Shown piece by piece: positions 1 to 5,837 of a stretch of DNA of 7,615 nucleotides. A program made the translations under genes and the position numbers. The DNA lies in NCBI GenBank assembly GCA_028718405.1, contig JAQULV010000050.1, forward strand, positions 1 through 7,615. Direction: 5' to 3'. This DNA is from Smithellaceae bacterium (lineage in GTDB: Bacteria; Desulfobacterota; Syntrophia; Syntrophales; JAQULV01). Numbering within the stretch: position 1 is the first letter of the stretch; the number at the start of each line of letters is the position of its first letter. A model generated the notes under the pieces. The model was not told the DNA's origin. It saw only the letters and a program-made list of their open reading frames with translations, and made no database searches.

Positions 1-1
1 G

Positions 2-493
2 CTCATCATGACAAAGGACTTCATCGCCTCGTCGCGCGATTCCTATCCCATCGAGTTCTTCAACATGCAGCAGCGGCACGTCGTCGTTTTCGGCGAAGAC
101 GTTCTTGCCGATCTCTCCTTCGACCGTAGTTTCGTCCGCCTGCAACTGGAGCGGGAACTTAAGGCCAAGACGATCCTGCTCAGAGGCGGCTTCCTCGAGA
201 CGGAAGGGAACCCGAAGCGTCTGCGGCGACTCATCTCGATCTCGATCACAGCCATCCTTTCGCTCTTTTCGGCCTTGCTCTTTTTGAAGGAAAAGAATGT
301 GCCGCAGCGGCGGGAGGAGCTGATCGATGCCGTAGCGGAGATCTTCCCGATCCGCGCCGACGTATTTCAGAAGTGCCTGGCGGTGAAAGGCGAAAGCGAC
401 AACCTTTCCTCGGCAGCCGTCGCGGGCCTCTTTCGGGAATACCTGAGCGAGGTGGAGGCCCTAAGCCAGCAGGTAGATCGGATGGAGATGTAA
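2..493 (+). CDS. Probable nucleotidyltransferase-like protein, C-terminal part (5' end outside window)
   Basis: The reading frame is already open at base 2 and ends at TAA 491-493. An ATG lies at base 8, but nothing resembling a ribosome binding site precedes it, so I infer that the gene starts upstream of the window. The visible 163 or so residues begin with a segment around PIEFFNM and then VVVFGEDVL, followed by a helical region rich in Arg, Glu and Leu with RLQLERELKAK and a long alpha-helical tail. The FGEDVL element followed by a helical bundle recalls the back half of nucleotidyltransferase-fold proteins, in which a helical domain follows the catalytic fold. The catalytic Gly-Ser and Asp-x-Asp motifs would lie outside the window, so activity cannot be judged. 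LemA follows 46 bases downstream on the same strand and may be cotranscribed. The family call is from memory and tentative; that this is a real coding region is more secure. Confidence 0.6.
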   Translation, partial: LIMTKDFIASSRDSYPIEFFNMQQRHVVVFGEDVLADLSFDRSFVRLQLERELKAKTILLRGGFLETEGNPKRLRRLISISITAILSLFSALLFLKEKNVPQRREELIDAVAEIFPIRADVFQKCLAVKGESDNLSSAAVAGLFREYLSEVEALSQQVDRMEM

Positions 494-527
494 CGGAGGC
501 CTCGCTAAACATATCAATCTGTAATGC

Positions 528-534
528 AGGAGGT
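528..534 (+). promoter_or_regulatory. Strong ribosome binding site of lemA
   Basis: AGGAGGT lies five bases upstream of the ATG at 540. It is close to a perfect anti-16S match and fixes the lemA start. Confidence 0.85.
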
Positions 535-539
535 AAGAA

Positions 540-1115
540 ATGGATAAAGGAAAGAGAAATCTCATCATCGCCCTCATAGTTATTGTCGTCCTTGTGGCCG
601 GCACCTATTCCTTTTTCAAGGGGAGCTACAACCGCTTCGTGACGTTGGATGAAGCGGTGAAGAGCTCCTGGGCCCAGGTGGAGAATCAACTGCAGCGCCG
701 CTACGATCTGATTCCCAATCTGGTGGAGACGGTGAAGGGTTACGCGGCCCAAGAGAAGAGCGTCCTGGTCGAGGTGACCAACGCCCGGGCCAAGGTGGGC
801 GGTGCGGCGACGGTCTCCGACAAGATCGGCGCCAATAACGAGCTGACCTCGGCCTTGAGCAGGCTGCTCGTCGTCGTGGAGCGCTATCCCGATCTGAAGT
901 CGAACCAGAATTTCATGCGGCTCCAGGATGAGCTGGCCGGTACGGAAAACAGGATCGCCGTGGAGAGGAGACGCTACAACGAGGCCGTGCAGACCTACAA
1001 CGTAGCGATCAGAAGCTTCCCGGCCAACCTCGTCGCTTCCATGTTCGGCTTCGAGAAGGCGCCCTTCTTCGAGGCCCCGGCAGCGGCGAAGTCCGCCCCG
1101 CAGGTGAAATTCTAA
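540..1115 (+). CDS. lemA: LemA family membrane protein
   Basis: This 191-residue protein has the full LemA layout and the family's usual length. A short basic N-terminus (KGKR) is followed by one hydrophobic segment at residues 8-27, then a helical domain predicted to lie outside the inner membrane. Family landmarks are easy to see: SWAQVENQLQRRYDLIPNLV near residues 43-62, ARAKV near 82-86, YPDLKSNQNF at 116-125, TENRIAVERRRYN at 135-147, and a C-terminal FGFEKAPFFEA near 169-179. LemA proteins are widespread in bacteria, but their biochemical role is poorly defined. They often occur beside TPM-domain or M48 protease genes, and neither is seen here. The gene is preceded by a strong ribosome binding site and followed by a hairpin ten bases after its stop, so it ends its transcription unit. 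Identification is firm; function is open. Confidence 0.95.
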   Translation: MDKGKRNLIIALIVIVVLVAGTYSFFKGSYNRFVTLDEAVKSSWAQVENQLQRRYDLIPNLVETVKGYAAQEKSVLVEVTNARAKVGGAATVSDKIGANNELTSALSRLLVVVERYPDLKSNQNFMRLQDELAGTENRIAVERRRYNEAVQTYNVAIRSFPANLVASMFGFEKAPFFEAPAAAKSAPQVKF

Positions 1116-1125
1116 GACAAATGAA

Positions 1126-1153
1126 AAGGGCGGGGGAAATCGCCCCCGCCCTT
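1126..1153. terminator. Rho-independent terminator hairpin between convergent genes
   Basis: A perfect 11-base-pair stem (AAGGGCGGGGG at 1126-1136 with CCCCCGCCCTT at 1143-1153) closes a six-base loop. On the minus strand the stem runs into CCCTTTTCATTT, a reasonable U-rich tail, so it suits the PAP2 gene that ends at 1174. On the plus strand only a short TT follows, so termination of lemA would be weaker, although the hairpin sits ten bases after the lemA stop. Confidence 0.85.
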
Positions 1154-1173
1154 AACCTACGCCGTAAAGATCC

Positions 1174-2070
1174 TCAGCGCGACTCTTCCATCCATTTGAT
1201 CCTGACGAATACCCAAGGGGCACCGACGGCGATCCAGGCTCCCATGAGAAAGTAGCGCAGGGCTGTGAAGGCCTGAGCCGGCTCAAGCCCCGCAAGGGCC
1301 GCCTTGAGGCCGAAGCGGATCGCCATGAGAACGGCAAATCCCAACACCAATCTTTGCACTCTTTTTCCTATGGTTCCTCCCGCCTCGAAACGGACGAAGC
1401 GTCGTTCGAGGGCGACACCCGCCGCCAGTCCCATCAGCGTTGCCGCCGTCACGGCGGCGATCTCGTCGCCTCCGGGGAAGAGAACAAAAAGGAGAAGGGG
1501 CCCGAAGACGGAAACGGCCAGCTGCATCCCCAACCCCCTCTTTAGCAGCCAGCGCTCCACCGGCTCATCCACATACAGAAAGACGGTAAGACAGATGAAC
1601 CCCAGGACGTATCCCCCCAAGAGGTCCGTGGGGAAGTGGACCCCCAGGTAGAGACGGGAGAGAGGAACCAGGATCATGAGGGTCGCCGCTGTCATCCAAA
1701 GCCAGCGGCGGTCATAGGCCTGCGCCAGGTATCCCCAGGTGACGACGGTGTTCTGAGTGTGGCCGCTGGGCAGCCCCCCTCCCGAAGCGTGCGCCAGTGG
1801 CTTCACCCGCGCATCATAGGCAAAAGGGCGGGGCTGATGGGCGATGTTCTTGGCCAGGGCGTTGCAGTAGGCGGAAACGAGAAACAGGACCGCGAGCCTC
1901 GCCCCCGTCCGACGATCGATCGTCCAGTAGAAGACGGGCAGAAGGATGATGTAGAAGACTTCCGTCCCCAGAAAGGTGAGGACCTTGAAAGGAAGATCGA
2001 GGGCCGGACTGGCCTGCTGCAGCCAGACGATGACGACGACTCCCCAGTTGAGCAGTTGATCCATCTCCAT
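1174..2070 (-). CDS. PAP2-family membrane phosphatase
   Basis: A 298-residue multi-pass membrane protein with all three signature motifs of type 2 phosphatidic acid phosphatases: K74-x6-R81-P82, P101-S-G-H104, and S138-R139-x5-H145-x3-D149, where H145 is the expected nucleophile and H104 the general acid. Members remove phosphate from lipid or isoprenoid phosphates at the membrane. The opening (FLGTEVFYIILLPVFYW) recalls the sphingosine-1-phosphate-phosphatase-like branch, but substrate cannot be assigned. After the catalytic core at about residues 30-170 there are roughly 130 more residues with about three further hydrophobic segments (near 183-198, 203-220 and 241-256) and another near 272-288. 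The frame stays open upstream into the E1 beta gene. I place the start at ATG 2070, four bases after the E1 beta stop; ATG 2064, which has GGAG immediately upstream, is an alternative. The tiny gap suggests translational coupling with E1 beta. Confidence 0.9.
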   Translation of the reverse strand: MEMDQLLNWGVVVIVWLQQASPALDLPFKVLTFLGTEVFYIILLPVFYWTIDRRTGARLAVLFLVSAYCNALAKNIAHQPRPFAYDARVKPLAHASGGGLPSGHTQNTVVTWGYLAQAYDRRWLWMTAATLMILVPLSRLYLGVHFPTDLLGGYVLGFICLTVFLYVDEPVERWLLKRGLGMQLAVSVFGPLLLFVLFPGGDEIAAVTAATLMGLAAGVALERRFVRFEAGGTIGKRVQRLVLGFAVLMAIRFGLKAALAGLEPAQAFTALRYFLMGAWIAVGAPWVFVRIKWMEESR

Positions 2071-2074
2071 CCCT

Positions 2075-3097
2075 TTACGGCTTTCGTTGCGACATGAGCG
2101 TGCGCGCGGCCTGGACGATCCGCCCCCGGCTCGGCAGGGCCTCATCTTCCAGATGGCGGGCGTAAGGAACCGTATCCTCCGTGCAGACCCGGCCGTAGCG
2201 GAAACTAAGCCCTCGCTCCAGAAGCTGCGCGGCAATCTCGCCCGAAAGGCCGAATTCCTTATAGTCTTCATCGACCACCATCAGGCGCGCCGTCTTGGCA
2301 ACGGAGTCGCTGATGGCCTCTATGTCCAGCGGTGCCACGGAGCGCAGATCGATCACCTCGGCGGCGATTCCCTCCTTGGCCAGATCCTCGGCCGCCTCCG
2401 ACGCGCGGTGCACGCTGACCCCCAGCGAGGCGATGGTGAGATCGGACCCATCTTTTCGTATCACGGCCTTTCCCCAAGGTACGGATTCCCACTGGTCGGG
2501 GACGGGGCCTTTCGCGCCCGCGGCCGGCACGTCGAAGGAGACGCTCTTTCTTCCCCCCGCTCCTAAGTAATCGAGCCAGTAGTCTGCCAAGAGCTTGTGC
2601 TCCAGATAGACGACGGGGCCGTCGTGTTCAAGAGCGGAAAGCATCAGAGCGCCGGCGTCGGCGGGTGTCGAGGGGACCACGACCGCAAGTCCCGGGATAT
2701 GGGCCAGCCAGCCCCAGAGGCACTGCTCGTGCTGCCCGCCGTCGCCGTAACCGCCGCCGCAGGCCGTTCTCACGACGACGGGCGCCTTCCAGTTACCCCC
2801 CGAAAAACGTTCCAGCTTGGCGGCGTGGTTCAGAAGCGCATCGACGGCGACGGCAATAAAATCCACCATCATGATTTCGGCGACGGGCTTGAGACCTGCC
2901 ATCGCTGCGGCCACGGCGGCTCCCAGGAAGGCGGCTTCGGAGATCGGCGTAGAGCGCACGCGGTCTTTGCCGAAACGCGCAAAAAGGTTGACCCGGAGCA
3001 TGTGGACGTCTTCACCCATGACAACGATCCGGGAGTCCTTGGCCATGGCCTGGGCCAGGGCGTCTTCAATGGCTCCTGCGAAACTCATCTCTCTCAT
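2075..3097 (-). CDS. 2-oxoacid dehydrogenase E1 component, beta subunit
   Basis: A 340-residue transketolase-like E1 beta subunit. The N-terminal pyrimidine-binding domain shows MSFAGAIEDALAQAM, VMGEDV near residue 26 and PISEAAFLGAA, in which E54 is the expected cofactor-activating glutamate. GQHEQ at 121-125 and HIPGLAVVVPSTPADAGAL at 133-151 follow. The C-terminal transketolase domain has EVIDLRSVAPLD at 247-258 and VVDEDYKEFGLSGEIAA at 274-290. With the alpha subunit it should form an alpha2beta2 enzyme that decarboxylates a 2-oxoacid using thiamine diphosphate. Pyruvate, acetoin and branched-chain oxoacid enzymes all share this architecture, so the substrate is not assigned. Between LEHK (165-168) and WGKA (208-211) there seem to be about 20 more residues than usual. 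The start at ATG 3097 is chosen for AAGGAGGAG just upstream; an in-frame extension to 3184 would overlap the alpha gene. The gene lies 14 bases after the alpha stop. Confidence 0.93.
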   Translation of the reverse strand: MREMSFAGAIEDALAQAMAKDSRIVVMGEDVHMLRVNLFARFGKDRVRSTPISEAAFLGAAVAAAMAGLKPVAEIMMVDFIAVAVDALLNHAAKLERFSGGNWKAPVVVRTACGGGYGDGGQHEQCLWGWLAHIPGLAVVVPSTPADAGALMLSALEHDGPVVYLEHKLLADYWLDYLGAGGRKSVSFDVPAAGAKGPVPDQWESVPWGKAVIRKDGSDLTIASLGVSVHRASEAAEDLAKEGIAAEVIDLRSVAPLDIEAISDSVAKTARLMVVDEDYKEFGLSGEIAAQLLERGLSFRYGRVCTEDTVPYARHLEDEALPSRGRIVQAARTLMSQRKP

Positions 3098-3111
3098 GGC
3101 TCTCCTCCTTC

Positions 3112-4131
3112 CTAGCGCCCCGGCAGGGCATCTTCCACGGCCTGCAGGATTTCCCGGCGGCACTGCTCTTCGATCTGTTCGCACTCCTTCTTCTGCGCTC
3201 CCAGGGTGTCCCGCAGTCTCTTGAGGGGATCGTCCTTGACGAGATACTGCTCCTTTACGGTTGTGCCGATCAGTTCCGTGATCTTCATGAGGCTTTCCGC
3301 CCGGGCGGCAAGCGTGGTCCCGCTAAACTTTCCCACCGCTTTGATCAAAGGAGGTGCGATTTCCGTTATCTCGGAGATGGGGTGCCGGGCCACCCGCACC
3401 AGAGGATCTCCCAGGAAATGGCCCTCGCTGCGGAGGCAGCATCCCTTGATGAATGAAGGCCCTTCGCCTGTGCGCGCCCGCGCAATGGCAGTCGCGGCGG
3501 TCTTCCAGACGGCTACGGCGTCCATGCCGTCGACCTCGACGGCCGGCATCCCGAATGAAGCGGCCCGTGCCACGAGGTCTCCGCCGGTGACGGAGGCCGA
3601 GCGCGTGGTAATGGCCCACTGGTTGTCCTTGCAGACGAAGATGGCGGGGAGTTTCCAGGCGGAGGCCAGATTCATCGCCTCCATGAGCATCCCCTGGTTG
3701 GCGGCGCCATCGCCGAAGAAGGCGACGGCAACGGCGCCCGCGCGGAGATGTTGATGAGCCAGGGCGAATCCGACGGCCGTCGGTCCCGCGGCCCCGACGA
3801 TGCCCGACGAGGCGGTGAGACGTTCGGGAGCGAAGAGGTGCATGTGACCGCCCCAGCCGCGGCAGAGGCCGTCGGGAGAGCCCAGGAACTCTTTGAGCAG
3901 CAGAACCAGGCTCACGCCCCGCATGACGAGCGGCGGTGTTCCGCGGTGATCGAGTGCCAAGGCGTCTCCGTCGCGCAGTTGGGTACATACCCCGGGGCAG
4001 ATAGCCTCTTCGCCGATCGCCAGATGCATCTCGCCGGAGATCCGTCCCTCGTTCCAGAGTTCCATGACGGCCTCCTCGAAGAGCCTGCTGCGCAGCATTT
4101 GCCGATACAACATGAAGAGATCAGGTTCCAT
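3112..4131 (-). CDS. 2-oxoacid dehydrogenase E1 component, alpha subunit (divergent)
   Basis: A 339-residue thiamine-diphosphate-dependent E1 alpha subunit. The cofactor motif begins with G140-D-G142 and continues AANQGMLMEAMN, then LPAIFVCKDNQWAITT, so the usual NN near its end is D169-N170. SGIVGAAGPTAVGFALA at 109-125 is the standard segment just before the cofactor motif, and EGHFLGDPLVR at 236-246 matches the family's GHS-DP-R element. At 62-67 the protein reads HRGTPP where the family normally has HRGHGH or a similar form, so an active-site histidine appears replaced. About 45 residues lie between GDPLVR and KDDPLKRL, longer than I expect. The ATG at 4131 has AAGGAGGG five to six bases upstream; a TTG at 4149 in the same frame lies upstream of that site and is rejected. 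No E2 or E3 gene is in the window. Confidence 0.9.
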   Translation of the reverse strand: MEPDLFMLYRQMLRSRLFEEAVMELWNEGRISGEMHLAIGEEAICPGVCTQLRDGDALALDHRGTPPLVMRGVSLVLLLKEFLGSPDGLCRGWGGHMHLFAPERLTASSGIVGAAGPTAVGFALAHQHLRAGAVAVAFFGDGAANQGMLMEAMNLASAWKLPAIFVCKDNQWAITTRSASVTGGDLVARAASFGMPAVEVDGMDAVAVWKTAATAIARARTGEGPSFIKGCCLRSEGHFLGDPLVRVARHPISEITEIAPPLIKAVGKFSGTTLAARAESLMKITELIGTTVKEQYLVKDDPLKRLRDTLGAQKKECEQIEEQCRREILQAVEDALPGR

Positions 4132-4136
4132 TTCTT

Positions 4137-4144
4137 CCCTCCTT
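4137..4144 (-). promoter_or_regulatory. Ribosome binding site deciding the E1 alpha start
   Basis: AAGGAGGG on the minus strand, five bases before ATG 4131. It fixes the start, because the only longer in-frame option, a TTG at 4149, lies upstream of it. Confidence 0.8.
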
Positions 4145-4182
4145 TTCAAGGCTGATGCATGTTGCCTGATGATCTATGTGTC

Positions 4183-4202
4183 GCCGGCCGCAAGGGCCCG
4201 GC
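4183..4202 (-). other. GC-rich hairpin between the ATC-hydrolase-like gene and E1 alpha
   Basis: GCCGGCC (4183-4189) can pair with GGCCCGGC (4195-4202), with one bulged base and a five-base loop. No U-rich tail follows on the minus strand, so it is a poor intrinsic terminator. It could attenuate read-through or protect mRNA. In a GC-rich genome a short stem like this may also be chance. Confidence 0.3.
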
Positions 4203-4210
4203 ATGTCGGC

Positions 4211-4648
4211 TCAGTCTTCTCCCAGTTCGTAGAGGGTGTCGCAGAAAGGGTCTCCCCCCGCCCTCGTCTTGATGACGGTGAGCTTCATCTTCGGGCTCAC
4301 GGCGGCGCGGAAGTACTCGCGGTCGATCATCATGACGGCCTCGCAGAGGTTGCGGTCCGTCCCTTCCAGTCCGAAGGGGCAGCCCGTTCCCTGGAACTGG
4401 AACCTCCGGTCGTTCAGTTCGGCGATATGGACATAGTCTTGATCGAAACTCCGCGCGAAGGCGGAAGCGACGGTGGAGAGTTTTTGGTCGGGGAGCTTGG
4501 CCTTGATCTTCTCGCCCAGGGCCTTTCCCTGAAGGCCGCAGATCTCGGCGATGACCGGCAAGGCCGCGGCGCCGAATCTCGCGTAGAAGGCTTTGATCAA
4601 AAGACCTTGGGCCTCGATGGGGTTGCGGGGAAGCTTCTCTTCTGGCAT
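4211..4648 (-). CDS. Small protein resembling the L-2-amino-thiazoline-4-carboxylate hydrolase family
   Basis: A 145-residue soluble protein without signal peptide or membrane segment. The N-terminal half is helical; the C-terminal half carries spaced cysteines in CPFG (C90), NLCEAVMMID (C102) and AGGDPFCDTLYEL (C136), with another at C37. The order C, then LC with a following Asp, then a GD-x-x-C element near the C-terminus matches my recollection of the ATC-hydrolase-like family (Pfam ATC_hydrolase). Most members of that family have no proven role, so I do not claim that this protein opens aminothiazoline rings. Vinyl-reductase (V4R)-type sensor domains share a similar C-terminal Cys pattern and are an alternative. 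The start is supported by AAGGAG about six bases upstream. It sits 79 bases before E1 alpha on the same strand and may share its transcript. A candidate promoter lies just upstream. Confidence 0.6.
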   Translation of the reverse strand: MPEEKLPRNPIEAQGLLIKAFYARFGAAALPVIAEICGLQGKALGEKIKAKLPDQKLSTVASAFARSFDQDYVHIAELNDRRFQFQGTGCPFGLEGTDRNLCEAVMMIDREYFRAAVSPKMKLTVIKTRAGGDPFCDTLYELGED

Positions 4649-4675
4649 CTGGGCTCCTTCGCGTGAGGATGCATC

Positions 4676-4704
4676 TTCTTAAACCAAACGCCGTGCTCAG
4701 TCAA
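4676..4704 (-). promoter_or_regulatory. Candidate sigma70-type promoter for the ATC-hydrolase-like gene and possibly the E1 genes
   Basis: Read on the minus strand, TTGACT (4704-4699) is followed after 17 bases by TAAGAA (4681-4676). The -35 is good and the -10 is weak. Initiation would fall near 4669, leaving a short leader that contains the AAGGAG site. It lies in the 66-base gap after the DUF2007 gene, one of the larger gaps in this cluster. Confidence 0.35.
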
Positions 4705-4714
4705 TAGCGACGGT

Positions 4715-5026
4715 CTAAAGAAGGAGATTGAGGATCTCGATCGCCTCCTCGCGCTTCGTCTCCGGGACGAGAAAGCTCACCCGCGTTACGCCGAAGAGCA
4801 TCTTGCCGGCCGTTTCCCCTTGGGCGATGTAGAGGATCCCCTCCTCTTCCAAAAGGGATTTCACGAAAGCAATCTCCCCTTGGTTGGAACTGGAAAAGAC
4901 CTCGACGAAATCCCCGGGATCTTCCGGGGTGGGACTTTCCGGTGGGTCGGCTACCAACGCGACACCACAGTCGGCGCAGGTTGTGAAGCCCGACCGGTAT
5001 TCCGCTCCGCACTTAGGGCAGAACAT
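4715..5026 (-). CDS. Zinc-ribbon and DUF2007 (putative signal-transducing) protein
   Basis: A 103-residue protein in two parts. Residues 3-20 form a zinc ribbon with C3-P-K-C6 and C17-A-D-C20. After a Pro- and acid-rich linker (about 28-40), residues 41-103 match the DUF2007 pattern: VEVFSSSNQGEIAFVKSLLEEEGI, then a strand ending in VSFLVPE and a final helix. Pfam describes DUF2007 as a putative signal-transducing domain; no mechanism is established that I know of. The ATG at 5026 has AAGGAG six bases upstream. A longer in-frame ORF to 5095 has no such support and would lie inside the AlkD-like gene. Its first 14 bases overlap the end of that gene, so the two are probably translationally coupled. 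A link to DNA repair is only a guess from position. Confidence 0.85.
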   Translation of the reverse strand: MFCPKCGAEYRSGFTTCADCGVALVADPPESPTPEDPGDFVEVFSSSNQGEIAFVKSLLEEEGILYIAQGETAGKMLFGVTRVSFLVPETKREEAIEILNLLL

Positions 5027-5726
5027 GAGTTTCTCCTTTGCTTCGGCGCCTGATGAGGGCCTGCACCTTTTCGCTGCGGAGTTCCCGAAGCGCATCGGCG
5101 GCGATCCAGCGTGCCGCGCTGTTATCCTTCTTCCGGATGTCTGTGGCGGCGGCGACGGCGAGACGGTTCAGGGCCGGGTTCCGCTTCCCGATCTGGCGGA
5201 GCGCCCAATTGACGGCCTTCTTCACGAAATTGCGTTCGTCTTCAACCGCGCGTGCGATGATGGAAAGAAAGGCGGCGAAAACTTCGTTACCGGCCAACTT
5301 ATCGTGGACGGCGAGCTGCGCCATGAGGACGAACCCCGCCCGCTTGACGAAGGTTTCTTCTCTTTCGCTCCAGGACCTGGCCTTTTCATAGGCGAAAGGG
5401 GTCTTGTCGAAGAGATTGCCGCAGCACTGATCGCAGACGTCCCAGGAATCGAACGTCGCCACCCATTCCTCCATCTGGCGGGGTGTCACTTGATCGGGGA
5501 CGTCGATCAGGCAGGCTAAGATCCTCGCCTCGTGAATGTCCGAGCGCCACAGCTCCAGGGCCAGCGCATGATCACGGCCAAGCCTGTGAGCGAGCGATCT
5601 TAGGACGGGCATCGAGACGCCTAAGGTATTTTGGGGATTGATGCCGAAGCGTGCCATCCCCGTTACCGCCTCGGGGTTTGCCATGCCGCGCAACTCGGCA
5701 ATAATGGGGGAGCTTTTCATGGCCAT
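5013..5726 (-). CDS. AlkD-like DNA alkylation repair (HEAT-like) protein
   Basis: A 237-residue all-helical protein of the DNA alkylation repair family (Pfam PF08713, AlkD/AlkC type glycosylases). Characteristic segments are GVSMPVLRSLAHRLG at 36-50, SDIHEARILACLID at 62-75, FDSWDVCDQCCGNLF at 92-106 and AVNWALRQIGKRNPAL at 171-186. W95, D99, R129 and W174 line up by spacing with the AlkD residues W109, D113, R148 and W187 that I recall as important for excision of N-alkylated purines, which suggests an intact active site. Length fits the family. The start is less certain. ATG 5726 and ATG 5720 are both possible, neither with a clear Shine-Dalgarno. The frame stays open to 5909, but that stretch is AT-rich control DNA opposite the GntR leader. 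It is probably the first gene of the minus-strand cluster and overlaps the next gene by 14 bases. Confidence 0.88.
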   Translation of the reverse strand: MAMKSSPIIAELRGMANPEAVTGMARFGINPQNTLGVSMPVLRSLAHRLGRDHALALELWRSDIHEARILACLIDVPDQVTPRQMEEWVATFDSWDVCDQCCGNLFDKTPFAYEKARSWSEREETFVKRAGFVLMAQLAVHDKLAGNEVFAAFLSIIARAVEDERNFVKKAVNWALRQIGKRNPALNRLAVAAATDIRKKDNSAARWIAADALRELRSEKVQALIRRRSKGETHVLP

Positions 5727-5757
5727 CAGCGTAGGTGGTCGATGCCGGAAATGCAAG

Positions 5758-5786
5758 ATATTATTGACGAACGAAAAAAATGTACA
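5758..5786 (-). promoter_or_regulatory. Candidate sigma70-type promoter for the AlkD-like gene
   Basis: On the minus strand TGTACA (5786-5781) is followed after exactly 17 bases by TAATAT (5763-5758). Each hexamer matches four of six consensus positions. Initiation near 5751 would give a leader of about 25 bases before ATG 5726. The AT-rich context in a GC-rich region supports a promoter. Confidence 0.45.
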
Positions 5787-5803
5787 CTGTTCCAAAAAAA
5801 GTA

Positions 5804-5832
5804 TTGACAGGGCCGGCGGAAGGCGGTAATGA
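5804..5832 (+). promoter_or_regulatory. Candidate promoter for the gntR-glpD operon
   Basis: TTGACA (5804-5809) is a perfect -35 hexamer. At 17 bases lies TAATGA (5827-5832), a weak -10. Initiation would fall near 5839, directly on the palindromic operator at 5838-5848. An alternative pair is TTGGTC (5837-5842) with TATAAG (5860-5865), also 17 bases apart. That pair would place the operator over the -35 and spacer, but it would leave the ribosome binding site at 5863-5870 outside the transcript, so I prefer the first. Confidence 0.4.
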
Positions 5833-5837
5833 AAAAT

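Noticed and set aside
246..752. Minus-strand open frame of 168 codons spanning the nucleotidyltransferase-like gene and lemA
   Set aside because: It crosses the stop of one gene and the ribosome binding site of the next and has low-complexity Arg/Pro composition. It is a shadow of two real genes.
2071..2271. N-terminal extension of the PAP2 gene into E1 beta
   Set aside because: The extra 67 residues are Arg/Ser/Pro-rich, as expected of an out-of-frame read of E1 beta. The PAP2 sequence begins naturally at ATG 2070 or 2064, just after the E1 beta stop.
2597..3115. Plus-strand open frame of 172 codons opposite E1 beta
   Set aside because: It is rich in Gly, His and Arg, typical of an antisense read of a GC-rich gene. 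E1 beta on the minus strand is unambiguous.
3098..3184. N-terminal extension of E1 beta into E1 alpha
   Set aside because: The extension overlaps the E1 alpha 3' end and is Arg/Gly/Pro-rich. The ribosome binding site AAGGAGGAG lies just before ATG 3097, where the conserved N-terminus begins.
4132..4210. Possible riboswitch or sigma54 promoter upstream of E1 alpha
   Set aside because: The 79-base gap is too short for a thiamine riboswitch, and I found neither its conserved elements nor a GG-N10-GC promoter pattern. Only a short GC-rich hairpin is visible.
4064..4666. Plus-strand open frame of 200 codons opposite the ATC-hydrolase-like gene
   Set aside because: The minus-strand gene has a good ribosome binding site and a recognisable cysteine pattern. 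The plus-strand frame runs across the E1 alpha start region and has neither.
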